From: Scleroderma bovista
Lineage: Eukaryota; Basidiomycota; Agaricomycetes; Boletales; Sclerodermataceae
DNA length: 64,000 nt
Direction: 5' to 3'
Assembly (NCBI GenBank): GCA_037178675.1
Contig: JAYMGJ010000226.1
Span: 1 to 64,000 of the forward strand
Shown: positions 12,499-25,500 of the stretch, piece by piece
How the letters are laid out: every line of letters begins with the position of its first letter
Position numbering within the stretch: position 1 is the first letter of the stretch
The notes under the pieces: model-generated
The model's input: only the letters and a program-made list of their open reading frames with translations
Told to the model about the DNA's origin: nothing
The model's database searches: none
Program-made: the position numbers and the translations under genes

Positions 12499-15400
12499 CT
12501 ACAACGCGTTCCCACAATGACAATCGCAGCCTGCAACTGGACACGTCCCATGTGAACGGGTACCTTCTTCACCAAAGAACCAGTCCAAGATGTGTGACGC
12601 ATGACCACCGTGTCTGCATGTTTGACAAATGATGATGGCATCTTCAATAGTGTCTGTCCATTGCTAATCGTTAACGGAGTTCGACATGTTCAGAGTATCT
12701 CACCCTTGTAGGTAGAACGGCTGTTCAGGAAGTCGGTCTCCCTGCTAACATCAGGAACGATGCTCAGTGTCATCAAGCAAACACAACATCGTGGCAAGGC
12801 CCGGCCGCAGTTCGGACACACCGTCGGCTAAAGATGTGAACAACCCCATCTATGATACTGGAAAATGTGACTCACTCGGCTCTTGCCTATGGCGTCCGTA
12901 ACAGTTGGGTTTATAGATTTGGAACAGTAATTGCAGCGAATGAGAATCTGGCGAGGCGCCCACTCGAATGTCGGAGGTAAGTCCCCCCTTTTCCACTGCT
13001 TCTTGTAGGATCTGGCCACGGGCGATATCAAAGTTGACCCGATGATGGAACAGCTTGAAGCCATCCAGTAAATCTCGGTATGCCTCCAGCCATCGTTCGG
13101 CTCTGGCGTCCTGGAACCGGGCAGGACAGACGTAAGATGAGAGAATGGCAGCTGTTTGTACGTCCCCTGTACGGTCCACGTATGTTTGTAAGATGTCCAT
13201 TCCAGAGGGGGTCAGTCCAGTCACGATGAGACCTTCGATGTCTCCCCCGGCACAAACGCGCTCTACAGTTCGATGTAGATACAGAGACAAGGCTCTGTCT
13301 TCCAAGAACTGGAATGCAATAGCAAGTCGTTCCCGAAGAGGTAATGCTTCCTCTTCCAAAACTTCGGACCAGTCTTTGGATGTCATTTGAGTTAACATAG
13401 CCCGGAAATACGGATCCTGCAGGCGAACTATCAATCTCTCGGTGTGCTCACGCAACTCGCCACTTTTGGGTCCTCCTGGTACGAGTGCTGCAAGTGTACC
13501 TGTCATAAGATGGTGTGTTTCATCTGTTTTGCGAGATTCTGAGTTACTCTGAGGAATGAACCAGAAGATCCCGACCTTTGCTTCGCATGAGAAGCTCAAG
13601 GGCCTTATTGTATTGCTTCATGAATACAAGCCAACAAGCGGCGCGGGAATGCTGTCCATCTTTTTCCCATCTATCAGGTGGCGGTAAGATCATCATCACG
13701 AACAGTTGAAGAGACGATAATTACTTTTTGATTGCGGCGGACAGATCTTCAACCCGCGAACTCCATCCGCAGAGGTGTATCGCGCATTGTCGCTGTTTCA
13801 TTTTGTCCGTATTCAGTGAAGGCGACAGGGATAGCCGTCCTGGATCCTTTCGAGATAGTAAATGGTCCACTGCAGCATCGAAATTGCCATAGGACTCTTC
13901 ATCAGAAGTTTCGGAAAGGGTTCTTAGCGTCCCTGGGAAACTAGTCGGTGAAGGCACCCCAGAAGGGTCCGAACCAGTGGCAGTGGTACCCAAGGAAGTA
14001 GAAAGTAGTTCCACTGGTAGACTGACAGAGGACTTGTTCTCGGAGGGACGAGGGAGTGAGGGGAAGCCGTCCCAGATGCCTTGGATACCTTGGTTCGAAA
14101 AGTCGTATCCATTTAGGCGGGGGGTTGGATTGCAAAAGAACTCGTGCGAGTCTAAAAAAAATGAACGTATCTTTCAGGACAAAGACCGCAAGACATACGT
14201 TGTATCCAGGCCCACAACTCTGATAAACCATTGGCCAAAGGTGAGTCGTCTTGGACCAGCTCCGCGTTGAGAGTAGCCTTTGTCAACATTTAAAAAGACC
14301 CGTGCAAGGTAATTGTGGGGGGTACGTACGTTTCCAATTCCATACCCGCGAATAGCTCTGTTTCGCATGGTCATGGAAATGTCATCCTCAACAATTTGTT
14401 GTATTGCACGGGACGCATTTTTCCTGCTCCGAGAAGAACTCTTTTCAAGATTGGTGTGCTGAACTTTCGACTTGACACCTTCTCTGCCGACTTGGCGCTG
14501 GGTTGACCGCTCTGTGCTGTGATCAGCATGGGAGGTCACAGTGGAAACAATGGATGCATCCAGTGGGTAATTTCGGAACGAAGCCGAACTGTACATTTGT
14601 GATGTTGGCAGTCTAGCGGAGACAGAATCTGCACTGAAGGCTGGAAGGGTATCACCAGCCCCTCGGCCTGATCTCAGTGGAAGGCTACCTTGTTTCCCTC
14701 TTCCATGGAACATGGAGCCATCGTCACCGTGGTCAAGTGTTGCGTCAGAGGATTGAAAGGGAGCATGCTCCTCCTGAAAACCAGGGAATATTTTGTAAGA
14801 GAGCCCCCCTCCAATGGCGAGGTCTCCTCTAGAACTCCAAGCTGTTTGTTTTGGGGTATCATGCAGGGCGTAGAGCTCCAGATCACCCTCCTTGTTTACT
14901 ACCATGACTTCAGTTGTTACGGAGCATGGGCGAGAGTTGGGGACTAAAGCGAACGACGACAATGGCTTGGTAAAGTGTTTAGCTTACATGACAAGCCTGT
15001 CAGTAAGCGGTGTGAATAGAAGGGAAAGGCTCACTTCTGCGTGTATCTGCGAGCACCAAGGCAGATGGATCATGAAGTTCTGAATTGCCCTGCTTTGCGC
15101 CGTACGCCGAGGCTGTCCACGGCAAGTTGGTCCAAGATCTGCGGGGGACACGCGATTGGGAAGAATCACGAGATGGTTCATTGTCTGATCCATCCGGGAC
15201 GTTCGATCTTCTGAGATCCCAGAAGCGTACATAAGTCGAGTCCTTTTCCATCACTGCCAACATGCCCCTGCGAGTGCTAGAGAACTCGACATGGTGGACA
15301 ACCGAACCTGGACGAGGGCATGCGCCATCTGCAACGGCGTCTTTCTCCGCGAACGCGAGTAGTGGATGCAGCAATCTTCGAATGTCCCAGACTGTGACTG

Positions 15401-16215
15401 TACCATCACCACAACATGCGACTTGATGGGGGTCCATCGAGTTGATCGCTATGCCTGATACCTTGCTCGCTACATTGGTGGTGGTGGACGTTGGACTGCG
15501 GAGGTCGAGCAACCGCAGCCATCGTGCAGACATTCCGGCGAGCAGCAAGTGGGTGGACTGTGGAAGGAACGAAAGGGCAGAGACAACTTCTGTAGGGGCA
15601 TGTTGTTGCAATATTCGAGCGTCCGTTCGAGGACCGACGTCTGCCCTAGCGATACGAGGCTGAGGCCGGGGAATCACAGTTTCACTTTCGGGTACAGCGG
15701 CTTTTGGCAAGGACAATGCGGGAAGGCAAGACTGCACGTCCCATATGACGAGACTGGGGTCGCCACGGACCTTGTCAAGACCGACGGCAAGATAATTTGG
15801 GTCTGCCGGACAGAAAGCAAGGGCATTGCAGGACCGGGAGTTGCGGACAGGGAGGGTGGCCACTGGGCCGCTGGAAAGGACGTTATTGCGAGCTACTCTG
15901 GTGGATTCGAGGCGAATGAGCTCGACACGTCCAGACACCAATCCAACGGCGAAGAGGTCGTCGAATGCTGGATCAGGGGACCAGGCAAAGCACTATGGGT
16001 GGATGGAAGATGTGGGGGAGCTCGCGACTGCTGGGCCAAGGAAAGGTATTCACCTTCATGAAGGAGAGATCGCTCTGGGAGCTGAGATGGCGTATTTCTG
16101 AGAGCTCGGCAGCCCACTCGTACATCGACATCTGCGAGCCTCCGCCGACGACGAACTTGTTCCGCCATCGCGGGTGCCAGAGGATCTGCTTCTCGGACTG
16201 TGCGGTGGAAACCAT
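12499..16215 (-). CDS. SEA4: Mio/Sea4, WD40 and zinc-ribbon subunit of the SEA/GATOR2 complex
   Basis: Component of the SEA (GATOR2) complex, which relays amino-acid status to TORC1 at the vacuole/lysosome. Model (minus): 16215-16054, 15992-15035, 14982-14330, 14277-14199, 14151-13725, 13670-13576, 13523-12997, 12947-12876, 12827-12704, 12653-12499 (1083 aa, close to yeast Sea4). Seen: an N-terminal WD40 propeller (ILWHPRWRNKFVVGGG; CFAWSPDPAFDDLFAVGL; VTVWDIRRL; VRFWDLRRS), a helical middle (CWLVFMKQYNKALELLMRS; GTLAALVPGG), and a C-terminal zinc module from about residue 968 with CNYCSKSI, CPNCGRALPRCCVC, CQTCRHGGHASH and CPVAGCDCHC, the fingerprint of Mio proteins. The junction 12997/12947 uses a weak GTGGAA donor and is the least certain. 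It diverges from the G-alpha gene across 227 bases. Confidence 0.93.
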
Positions 16216-16442
16216 GTTCTCGTCACGTGGCGGTACTGCTGGAGATCAGACACATCGTTGAGAGATGGACGATGAGAACAAGGGTGGGCAAAGTGGACAG
16301 CCTCGCAGAATATGGAGACTTTCTTCTGCCAACGCGAATTGTGATGGTTTGATGCTGTTCCCCGCCAGTGCACGCGTGGGACTCAAATCTCTCCTTCCCC
16401 CGCGGTTGCAATCACCCTCCTCACCCCGAGTTCGCTTCGACC
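16216..16442. promoter_or_regulatory. 227-bp divergent promoter (Mio/Sea4 and G-alpha)
   Basis: Interval between the two start codons of oppositely transcribed genes. It contains pyrimidine-rich runs (about 16385-16430) just before the G-alpha ATG, as is common upstream of basidiomycete starts. Function as a shared promoter is inferred from layout. Confidence 0.5.
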
Positions 16443-18601
16443 ATGGCCAGACGTCCTGGCCACTCCTATTCCTCCTCTGAGCCCACCTTCCTGCAATCCA
16501 TCGGCGGCAACTCAAAGAGCTCCCCTTACTATGACGAAGACGCCGTCCGTGCCAGCCAAAAAATCGACGAGGAACTCAAGGTCAGGCACCCCCCATCCAC
16601 TCGTGGCCACACTTGACATTCACATCCGCATCTCCAGAGGGACTACGCACGGCGGAGGGATGCTCAAAGACGACAGGTCAAAGGTATGCGCGGTCAACTC
16701 CTCATCATGCAGCTCTCACTCGGGTCCCTCGCTAGTCATGCTTCTTGGTCAAGCAGAATCCGGAAAGTCCACTCTGCAAAAGCAATTCCAACTGTACTAT
16801 GCACAGCAAACGCTCGACTACGAACGTCCTCTATGGCGCCCCGTCGTCTACTTCAACATCATCAAGGCCATCCGCATGATCTTGGATGAACTCGACCACG
16901 AACTGTCCAACTTGGATGCCGACCAATCAACCGAGGGTCAAGCCGTCGCACATGCCCTCGCACCACTTGGAGACGTGAGCAGCGAGATATCACACCTCAG
17001 GACCAAGCTGGTTCCCCTCATCTCGATGGAAGACTCTCTGGCTTCGGAACTCAACAGTGGTGTTTCTGTTGCCGGCGGGCGCAGTGGGGTTTTTGTCCGC
17101 GCCGGATGGCAGGCCCTCGTGACACCACTCTCTCCAAATCGTAGCAAGGCAGCCCCAGCTACAGGTGGTCCGCGTCCCGCTGTCGCTCAGGTCACGAACC
17201 TCGCATCGAGAACACTCATGTCTGTGCAGAGCGAAATCGACGACCTATGGAAGCATCCAGCTGTCCGGATATTACTCAACAATCGTCGCATACGCCTCGA
17301 CGAATCTGCCTACTTGTGAGTATGTCTCTTTCGGCCGTCATTTCTTCTTTAATACAATGTTTTACAGCTTCCTGGATAATATCAAGCGCATAGCACAGCC
17401 CGATTACCTTCCAACCACAGGTCTGTGTCGCTTATCTCGAGTTTCTCCCACTCTGAGTGCGGATCCTATTTAGCGGACTTACTTAACGTCCGTCTACAAA
17501 CACTGGGCATTTCCGAACACTCTTTTGACATTGAACTTTGTGGGACTCGATACAATTGGCTGATGTATGATGTTGGCGGTGCAGTACGTATTGATCCTAC
17601 CTTCCCTCCAAGGAACTTGTGGCTGCCGGTCAGCTGACTTCCCTTGTAGCGTGGCCAGGCAAGTATTTCTTGCGCAACGTATCGTACCAAGCAACTTACA
17701 GCATGATGTCATTGCATTCCAACTCATCAGAGACATGCATGGGTCCCCTATTTTGACGATGGTATGTTATATTCCCTTGGCTCAGCAATTCGGTATCGCA
17801 CACGTTCCCTTTCATTGTGTAACTGATGCCATATTTCCGTCAGCGACCGCCATCATTTTTCTTGCACCGATCAGTGCATTCGATCAGGTGTGTGTCGAGT
17901 GATGGGTTTAGATTGAAACTTTATCCTCATTTATTTCTCCAGTATCTCGAGGAAGATGGGCGGACCAATCGGTTGGATGATTCCCTTCAGCTGTTCACCG
18001 CCATATGCTCGAATAAGCTCTTGAAGAATTCACATTTAGTACTGTTGTTGAACAAGGTTTGTTGATATCACAGAGTGGCGTTCTTGCGACAAACAGTCAC
18101 TGCTTTGATTTAGACCGACCTACTGAAGAAGAAGCTAGAATCTGGAATCAAGGTCCGGAAGTAGTGGGTCATTGTTTTCTGCGCGCTTGTACCCTGCCGT
18201 GTCATTTATGGCGGATTTGTCCTATACAGCATTACATCGTATGGTGACCGACCAAACACCTATGCAGAGGTGTCAGAATATTTCCGTGCCCATTTCGTCC
18301 AGGTTCACCGCCGTAACGACATAGGTCGAAGGGCCCTTTATGCCGTATGTGTACTTTTATCGCAAACCGTAACTTGTGATGTTGACCTGGCTGCGATAGC
18401 ACTTTACATCGATGCTTGTATGTGCACTTGTACTCCGGCTTTGGCATATTAACTCTTTTTTCAGGATATTCGAGCAACGCAGGCCATCATAGTAAATGGT
18501 TGGTGTTTGGACTGCACGGTACTATGCCAAGGGACTCACAATCACTTCCAGTTGGCGAAGCAATTATCCGATCGCACATCGCGAGGACAGGCCTTGCATG
18601 A
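16443..18601 (+). CDS. Divergent heterotrimeric G-protein alpha subunit
   Basis: Membrane-associated GTPase coupled to receptors. Model: 16443-16580, 16638-16683, 16736-17315, 17368-17420, 17474-17583, 17650-17658, 17731-17761, 17844-17887, 17943-18056, 18114-18160, 18230-18344, 18400-18417, 18465-18498, 18552-18601 (462 aa, 14 exons). Motifs: G1 GQAESGKST (66-74), a roughly 100-residue insert in the helical domain, switch I LLNVRLQTLGI with Arg and Thr kept, switch II DVGGARGQRHAWVPYFDD, AIIFLAPISAFDQ, G4 NKTD, the RAHF...RRN segment, and a G5-like TSMLD. Oddities: the catalytic Gln of DVGGQR is Ala, G1 lacks the usual GAGESGKS spelling, and the N-terminus has no Gly2, so no myristoylation site. 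A 9-nt exon (17650-17658, Arg-Gly-Gln) is followed by a GC-AG intron. Divergent G-alphas of this sort are known to be multiplied in mushrooms (from memory). Function is unknown. Confidence 0.9.
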
Positions 18602-18853
18602 CGGTTTGGTTGGACTACGTATACCAGGATTCGAAGACGTGCACGTATTCTAATAGCATGTTTTCAACGAATTCTATCATACTTTGACGATCCTTGACAT
18701 AGTAGTACTTGTAGTTACCCTCCTCATTGGATTATTTTATTTTTGCTCTTTCTCTGTGAGGTGTGGCCGTGGGAAATGCATACAGTCAACGACTCGTTTT
18801 ATCTATCTGCTCATCCACATCGACTGAAATTCACCGCTGAGCGCTGAGCAACC
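18602..18853. other. Spacer between G-alpha and NOG1
   Basis: About 250 bases holding the G-alpha 3' end and the NOG1 promoter. AT-rich with a TTATTTTATTTTTGC stretch near 18730. Nothing else is recognised. Confidence 0.45.
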
Positions 18854-21294
18854 ATGTCGACGAGTGGACTGAAGGCGATATCCCCGGTGCCTACAGCGGC
18901 AGACTTCTTGGATATCGTGTTGTCCAAGACACAACGTAAAACTCCAACCGTATGTCTTGTTCCATTCTCTGAGAACCAGCCCAGTAAATCAGCTATTACT
19001 AGGTGATCCATAAAAACTTCAAAATAAGTCGTATAAGGGGTTTTTATATGCGCAAAGTCAAGTTCACGCAAGACTCGTTTGACGAAAAGCTTGGAGCTAT
19101 CTTGTCGGAGTTCCCCATGCTCGATGTAAGTTTTCCTGCAGCTGTCTCTCTGTGACTTCGTATTGACTTGCTCCTTATGTAGGATCTCCATCCCTTTCTT
19201 GCATCACTTATGAATGTACTCTACGATAAAAATCACTACAAATTGGCGTTGGGCCAACTCCGCACTGCTCGCCATCTCATTGATCACATTGCGAAAGACT
19301 ATGTACGGTTACTCAAGTTCGGTGACAGCTTGTATCGGTGTAAGCAGCTGAAAATAGCTGCCCTTGGTCGGTGTGTCTACTCAGATGTTTAATCGCATGA
19401 AATTCATCGTTCTAAACCGTGATTTCAGGATGGCAACAGTCATGCGACGCCAAAAAGATCCTCTTGCATACCTGGAACAAGTGCGGCAACACATCTCGCG
19501 TCTTCCAGCCATAGATCCCAACACACGAACGCTCCTCATTTGTGGCTATCCAAATGTCGGCAAGTCGTCGTTCATGAACAAGGTCACACGTGCCGATGTT
19601 GACGTACAACCGTACGCGTTCACCACCAAGTCGCTCTTTGTTGGCCACCTCGACTACAAGTACTTGCGGTGGCAAGTCATCGATACTCCAGGTGTCTTAG
19701 ACCATCCGTTGGAGGACATGAACACGATAGAAATGCAGAGTATAACAGCGTTGGCGCATCTGAAGAGTTGTATTTTGTATTTTATGGACCTGAGTGAACA
19801 GTGTGGTTATACGGTGGAGGCTCAAGTATGTCGTTTCGTTTTTCTTCTTCTCGAAGCCTGTGATCAGATTAACGCATGACACGGTGGTTCCACAGTGTAA
19901 ACTCTTTCACTCAATAAAACCGCTATTCAGCGGGAAGCCGACAATTCTTGTAATAAATAAAATAGACGTGACACGCCTAGAAGATCTGTCGCCAGAAAAC
20001 CGAGCCCTCGTGCAGGAGATTATGGACAAGGAGGACGTCCAATGCGTTCAAGTCTCATGTTATTCCGAGGAAGGTGTCATGGAACTCAAAAACAAAGCTT
20101 GCGATGCTCTCCTTGCCCACCGTGTCGAGACCAAGCTCAAGGGGAACAAAGTCAACTCCATCGTCAACAGGGTGCATGTTGCACAGCCTGTACCTCGCGA
20201 CGATGTCGAACGTCTGCCATTCATCCCTGATATCGTGAAAGAAAAGAAGAAATATGATAAAACCGATCCAGAAAAGAGGAAGCTCCTACGGGATATCGAA
20301 GCTGAGGAGGGTGGTCCTGGCGTTTATAGCCTCAACCTCAAGAGTGAGTCGCCTGTTTTCTTGCATGGGTGCCACTAATTGGTCCCAGGTAACTATCTAC
20401 TTGCGAACCCTGAGTGGAAAATGGATATCATACCCGAGATTATGGAAGGCAAGAACATTGCTGACTTTGTTGATCCTGATATCGCCGAGAAGCTGGAAGC
20501 ACTTGAGCGGGAGGAAGAGCAATTACAAGCAGAAGGTTACTACGACAAGGACGAGGACATCGTACGTGGAAGATATCTCTAACCTAGTCACCCTGCGACT
20601 TATATTCTTTCTTAGTTCGACTCCGAAGATGAACGCGAAGCAATTGATATGCAGAAATCACTTGAGTTCAAGATGCAGTCGCAGAGCGTGAAGAAAGCGC
20701 AGAAGAACCAGGCTAGGTTGCCGAGAACAGCAGGTTTGCGCACTCTTAGCGAACTCACGACTTCATTGAAGAAGGCGGGATATGATCCTAGTAGTATACA
20801 GCAACGGGCGGAGATGCTGGCCAAGATGCAAGGGGCCAAGCGAAGTCGGGCAGAAGCGGAGATGGATGTGGATAGTGAGGGTGAAAGTGGTGGCGAAGAG
20901 GACTGGATGGACGTCGATGGTGACGAAACGCCCAACAAACGCGTCAAGGGTAACTCTGGGGCGGTTGTTGCAAAGAGCTCAAGAGCTCCGCGGACGAATC
21001 GTCAGCTGGCTGGCCTACGAGATGAGCAGGTGATGTCGAAAGTATTTCCTTTTTGTTTCGGCGCTTCTTACCCCCCTATCTACAGCAAGTATCAAAAACC
21101 GTCAAACTGCGGAATCTTAGCCAAAGAGGCCGTAATATGCTTGCAAAAGCTGGTGAAAGTGATCGCGCCATCAGGGTCAAAATGGTGGGTTATTATTTGG
21201 CAATGCTTATGACTGCCAAGTCTAACTAGACTGTGTTTAGCCAAAGCATCTGTTTGCTGGTAAACGAAAAGCGGGTAAGACAGACAGGCGATGA
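18854..21294 (+). CDS. NOG1: Nucleolar GTP-binding protein 1 (NOG1), 60S assembly GTPase
   Basis: GTPase of the Obg/CgtA superfamily that rides on pre-60S ribosomal particles and occupies the peptide exit tunnel area until late maturation. Model: 18854-18949, 19003-19125, 19183-19370, 19429-19825, 19896-20343, 20389-20561, 20616-21029, 21086-21184, 21241-21294 (663 aa; yeast about 647). Motifs: N-terminal [19 protein letters not shown]1 GYPNVGKSS (about 175-183), switch I with [11 protein letters not shown]3 DTPGVLD, G4 NKID, then [15 protein letters not shown] [11 protein letters not shown], and a basic C-terminus with [19 protein letters not shown] and [16 protein letters not shown]. All nucleotide-binding motifs are intact. 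The start fits the family N-terminus. Confidence 0.96.
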
Positions 21295-22553
21295 TTCATT
21301 CTCCTCCGAGAACTACTTTTTGGCACCTAGTTGCCATCCTTTTACACGTGTTCTTCATACTTCACACCCTCCTGATATAAGAGAGCCATTGTTATCCAGG
21401 TAAGTTTGATCGGGGACTGCTGCAAGGGATTACTGTACTATGACTCTGTGACGTGCGTGGAGTTGATCCTTCCGTTATCTTCTCTACAATTGGCTGCGAA
21501 GATAAGAGGTGAGCCTCCCAACGGAGTTTTTGGGCTTGAAGCTGCTCCGCTACCTTGCAGGACTGTGATCGGTAACGACCTGAGAAACACCAATATGATC
21601 TGAATCGTCAACAGTGGACCCTTCCTGACTATGTTCCACACTTGGGGGTGATATTGTGGGGCTTTGAGCACCAGAGCTGCATTCTCACCACGGAATTCAT
21701 AGGTTCTGTGCAATAATGGCTCGCAAACGTGCTCAGGATTCCCCCAGGCCTACTTTAATATTGGCCGCAGAAATTCGTGATTTGGGGTATAATCTTGCTT
21801 TCCTGAATCCACTTCGCATGATTTGCTTTGTGGACGCCACTCTGAGGTCCAACGCCAAGACCTGACTGCGGTCCGAGATTGATTCTTGTGTTCTCGATTA
21901 GTAGTACATGTCTTGTGTATCCTCCTTACGTCCACATTCATTTCTTAACAGGTTTATCCATATTTTCCGTGCCTTCCGCTATGAACTGCGTTGAACTTGA
22001 CCCACATTGTACACCCCGTCTTTCGCCCTGGAAACTCGGCCCGTATATGTTGCAAACAGCATCCGGAGTATTTATGGTCCCGCCGCAGTTGCCACTCTAA
22101 ATCCAATCCAAGTCACATAAAGGATCGTATAGATCTCGTGTCTAATACTAGTATACATCAGGTATGTACATAAACGGGGACCACAGGGTGGTACGAAGAA
22201 AAATGTACACGGCAGAGAAGGTATCCCCAAAGTCATGGACAGGGAAGCAAGGAGAAATGCGGACTCGTGCAAAGCACGAAATTATCAGCTGAATAAGGAT
22301 GTCAACAAGAAATGAATCGTTGTCGTTCATCGAATCGTTCGTTTCCAATAATGTGTCACGTATCCAGGTCATTGGAGGAACTGTCCTGGCGACATGTTCT
22401 TCCGTTAGCAGATCTGGCTAAGGTATGATAATATTCCGAGGGACTCGGATGGGTATAGGATGGATGGGGACACGCCTAAAAGGTGAGGAGGGAGGGAGGT
22501 TTCACGGAGATGCGGCGAGTAATCTTGCTCGAGCTCAACGCCTGAATATGAGC
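21295..22553. other. 1.26-kb intergenic stretch, no supported gene
   Basis: Lies between the convergent NOG1 and aminopeptidase P genes. It has short frames on both strands (longest 91 codons, minus 21438-21713) without motifs or coherent introns. The length is unusual for convergent genes here, so a lost or very diverged gene is possible but not shown. Confidence 0.45.
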
Positions 22554-25500
22554 CTAGTCCCAGTCAATGGTAATGCCGCCAGGGCCGGGACCAGCGATGC
22601 CGATACCTCTATCGGCCTCTCGTTTCAACCACTTCAATGCACGTTTGTCGTCCTTGAGATACGGTTCAAGCCTTTCGAGGCACTTCTTGTTGTGATCCTT
22701 TCACCGCGGAGACTTGAGTCAGTAGATCTGAGACAGGAACCGCAATTACCGCTCACTTTGAGCCACTGCTTCTCTTCTTTGGTAAGCATGTTTTCTTTGA
22801 CCATCCGTGTTTGGATAGGCACACAAGTCAGACGCTCGAAACCAAGCCAAATGTCACCACTAAACTCGCCCTTGGTCTGGACAATCCATTAGAATCAAAA
22901 ATCAAGAAAAAGTAATGGATAATACGCACCTTCACACGCCTCACACACAGCGCAGATTCTATTCGCATTCCCCATTTGCCTTCTAGGTCTATAGGTAATA
23001 TTAGCCAACAACGTTAGAAGACTCTATGAGCTCGACTCACAGAAACCAGGCTCATTCGTGATAACGTGACCGGGAACCAGGGACACGCTGCTCGAGAAAC
23101 CATGGGGTCCTTCATGAACGTTAAGGAAAGAACCAAAACCATGGCCTGTCCCATGCTGCAAACACGATGACATCAGGTGACCCGAGAAATGAGCGCCATC
23201 AGAAGGAAACACAAACCAGGTAATTCAACCCGTCTTTCCATAGCGCCCGGCGAGCTAAAACGTCCAGCTGCGCACCTGTAGTACCTTCAGGGAAGATGGC
23301 ACTATCGATGGCGATCTGGGGAATCAATTATTGGCATGTGAGCGGGGTAACTGATGGATCGATAAGTAATCGACGTACATGCCCCTGTACGACCCGAGTG
23401 TAAGCCTCAGATTGGTCTTGTGTTGGCCTTCCAAAATGAACTGTGCGTGTGGTATCACAGGTGCCATCGCGGTACTGTCCACCCGAATCGCTAGTGTAAA
23501 ATAAAGTCCCATAAGCAGCAGATAGCAAAAATGGAGCAAAACATACTTTAGGTAAGGCGATTCTCGATCAATCATTCTGGCAGTGGCTTTTGAGGGTGAA
23601 TAGTGCGGCAAAGCTAGGGGAAAATCAGATGACTAGAATGAAGACCGCGGGCACGAAACACACATACCCGCGTTAGGCCCACTAGCAGATATATTCTCGT
23701 AGGCGAGTCCCCAATAGTGTTTGTTCTGCCTCCGGTATTCAGTGAGTCGCCATGCGGCTTCGTATTCTGTGATTTCGTAGCCTTGGTAGATCTTGTGCTC
23801 CAGCCAAGCCAGCCACTTAACCTAAGGTGGTATGGTGTGAGAACGGGAACATACCCCTAATGGCAACAAGGGGACGCACGTAGGCGGCACCATCACGTAG
23901 GTATGCACGCCGTAAACCTTCTAATTCCACTTCGTTCTTGATGGCCTTCATGTTGTCAATGAATGAAGGCGTGACCGTGTAACGGAAATGGGTGAGCATG
24001 AGCGAGATAGCGTAGGACGTCTCGGAGTTGATGAGGAGTTTTCCCTCGCCCCATTCCCTCTTGCGAAGGAAAGGCCAAATATCATTGTACTCCCGCCATT
24101 CAATTTTGTTGACACGAAGGTAGTTCTCCGTATCGTCTGTGAGCTTCGCGGGATCGACGAATAAAATGACCCTCTCGAGGGAAACGAATAGGTATGAGTA
24201 AAATAGGGGATTGAATGGGATATCAGATCCTCGTAAATTGAGCAAGTAGGCTATAGTTTATGGTTAAGCAGCCCCTAATGCTGAAGCAAGTATTATAGCT
24301 CACCAATGCTGGACAAAGTGGTAATGAGGGTACCAACATGCGCGTGTGCCGGGGTTGGCGGTGACTTGGAGTATGGGATCACTGTAGGGGGCTGGGATCT
24401 AATCCATTGCCGAAGTTCGGCAATCTTTGCAGATACCTCACGACCAGTGAACTCGATGGACTGGATGAAGATGGGATCCTTAGAGCGTTGAGGCTTTTCC
24501 TTCCAGCATAGATCAACGAAATTTTGAGGTGGGAAAACAAGCTTAGACCCTTTGTTGGTGAGTTGGGAGTTCAGCCGAGTCGCCTTTTCGTGCGAAATCA
24601 TGCGAGCATCGATGCCAACTTTGGCGTCCTTGGCGCGGTCCTGTCATAAAACGCTGAGATTCTCATGTAGACTCTCGGACACGATAGACATACTATGATC
24701 CAGTCGATCCAATCTTTCGGAGCGTCTACAGCCCCTGCAGAAATGAGATACCAGTTGGAATCCAGTTGCTCGCGGGCTTGGAGCCAGTAACGGGAATCGG
24801 TGACCAGATAGGCAGCTGTCTTTGAGATGATGGCTTGGCCAGCACTGCCGGTAAACCTGTAGCCAATCTAAGATGAGGCATCGCAGACGGATAGCTTGGA
24901 ACGCACCCAGAAATCCATTCTCTGCGTTTGTCGCCGGCCGCCACGTACTCCGACTGGTGTGCATCTTCGCTCGGGACAACACTGTAAGATGCAAGTGTAA
25001 GGTCAATGCAGGGGAACGGGGGGAATGACGTACTAATAATCAAGACTATCCTTGACCATCAGCTTCCTGAGCTGTTCCAGTCTGTCTGCGGTGTCGATGC
25101 GTTCCTTGATGGATTCCACGTCAGCAAGCTTGCGCTCGAATGCCGAGCCGACCAAGGTGGTGGAAGAGTCGTTGGAATAGAAAGGAGGGCGTCTGCTGCG
25201 ACTTGAAGTGGATGATTTGCGGGTGGGAGAGTCATACTGAGGAGGGGGGGGTGTCCCCGAGCGAGGAGAAGGGCTGCACTCCAGAATATCCCGCTCCCTC
25301 TCTTTCGCCTTGCCCAAACCCCAGCCATAGCCCCACTTTGCAGATCTTTTCGAATCGGTCCTGACCAAACTGGCCTTGCTAGGATCGCGAGACAGTTGCG
25401 AGCCCTTGGACTGACTACGGATGTTGGGAAGTGCGGGGACGTCGTACCCGTCGGAATCCGAATCGAATTGTAGATTCTCTTGACCGCGATCGGAGGTAAG

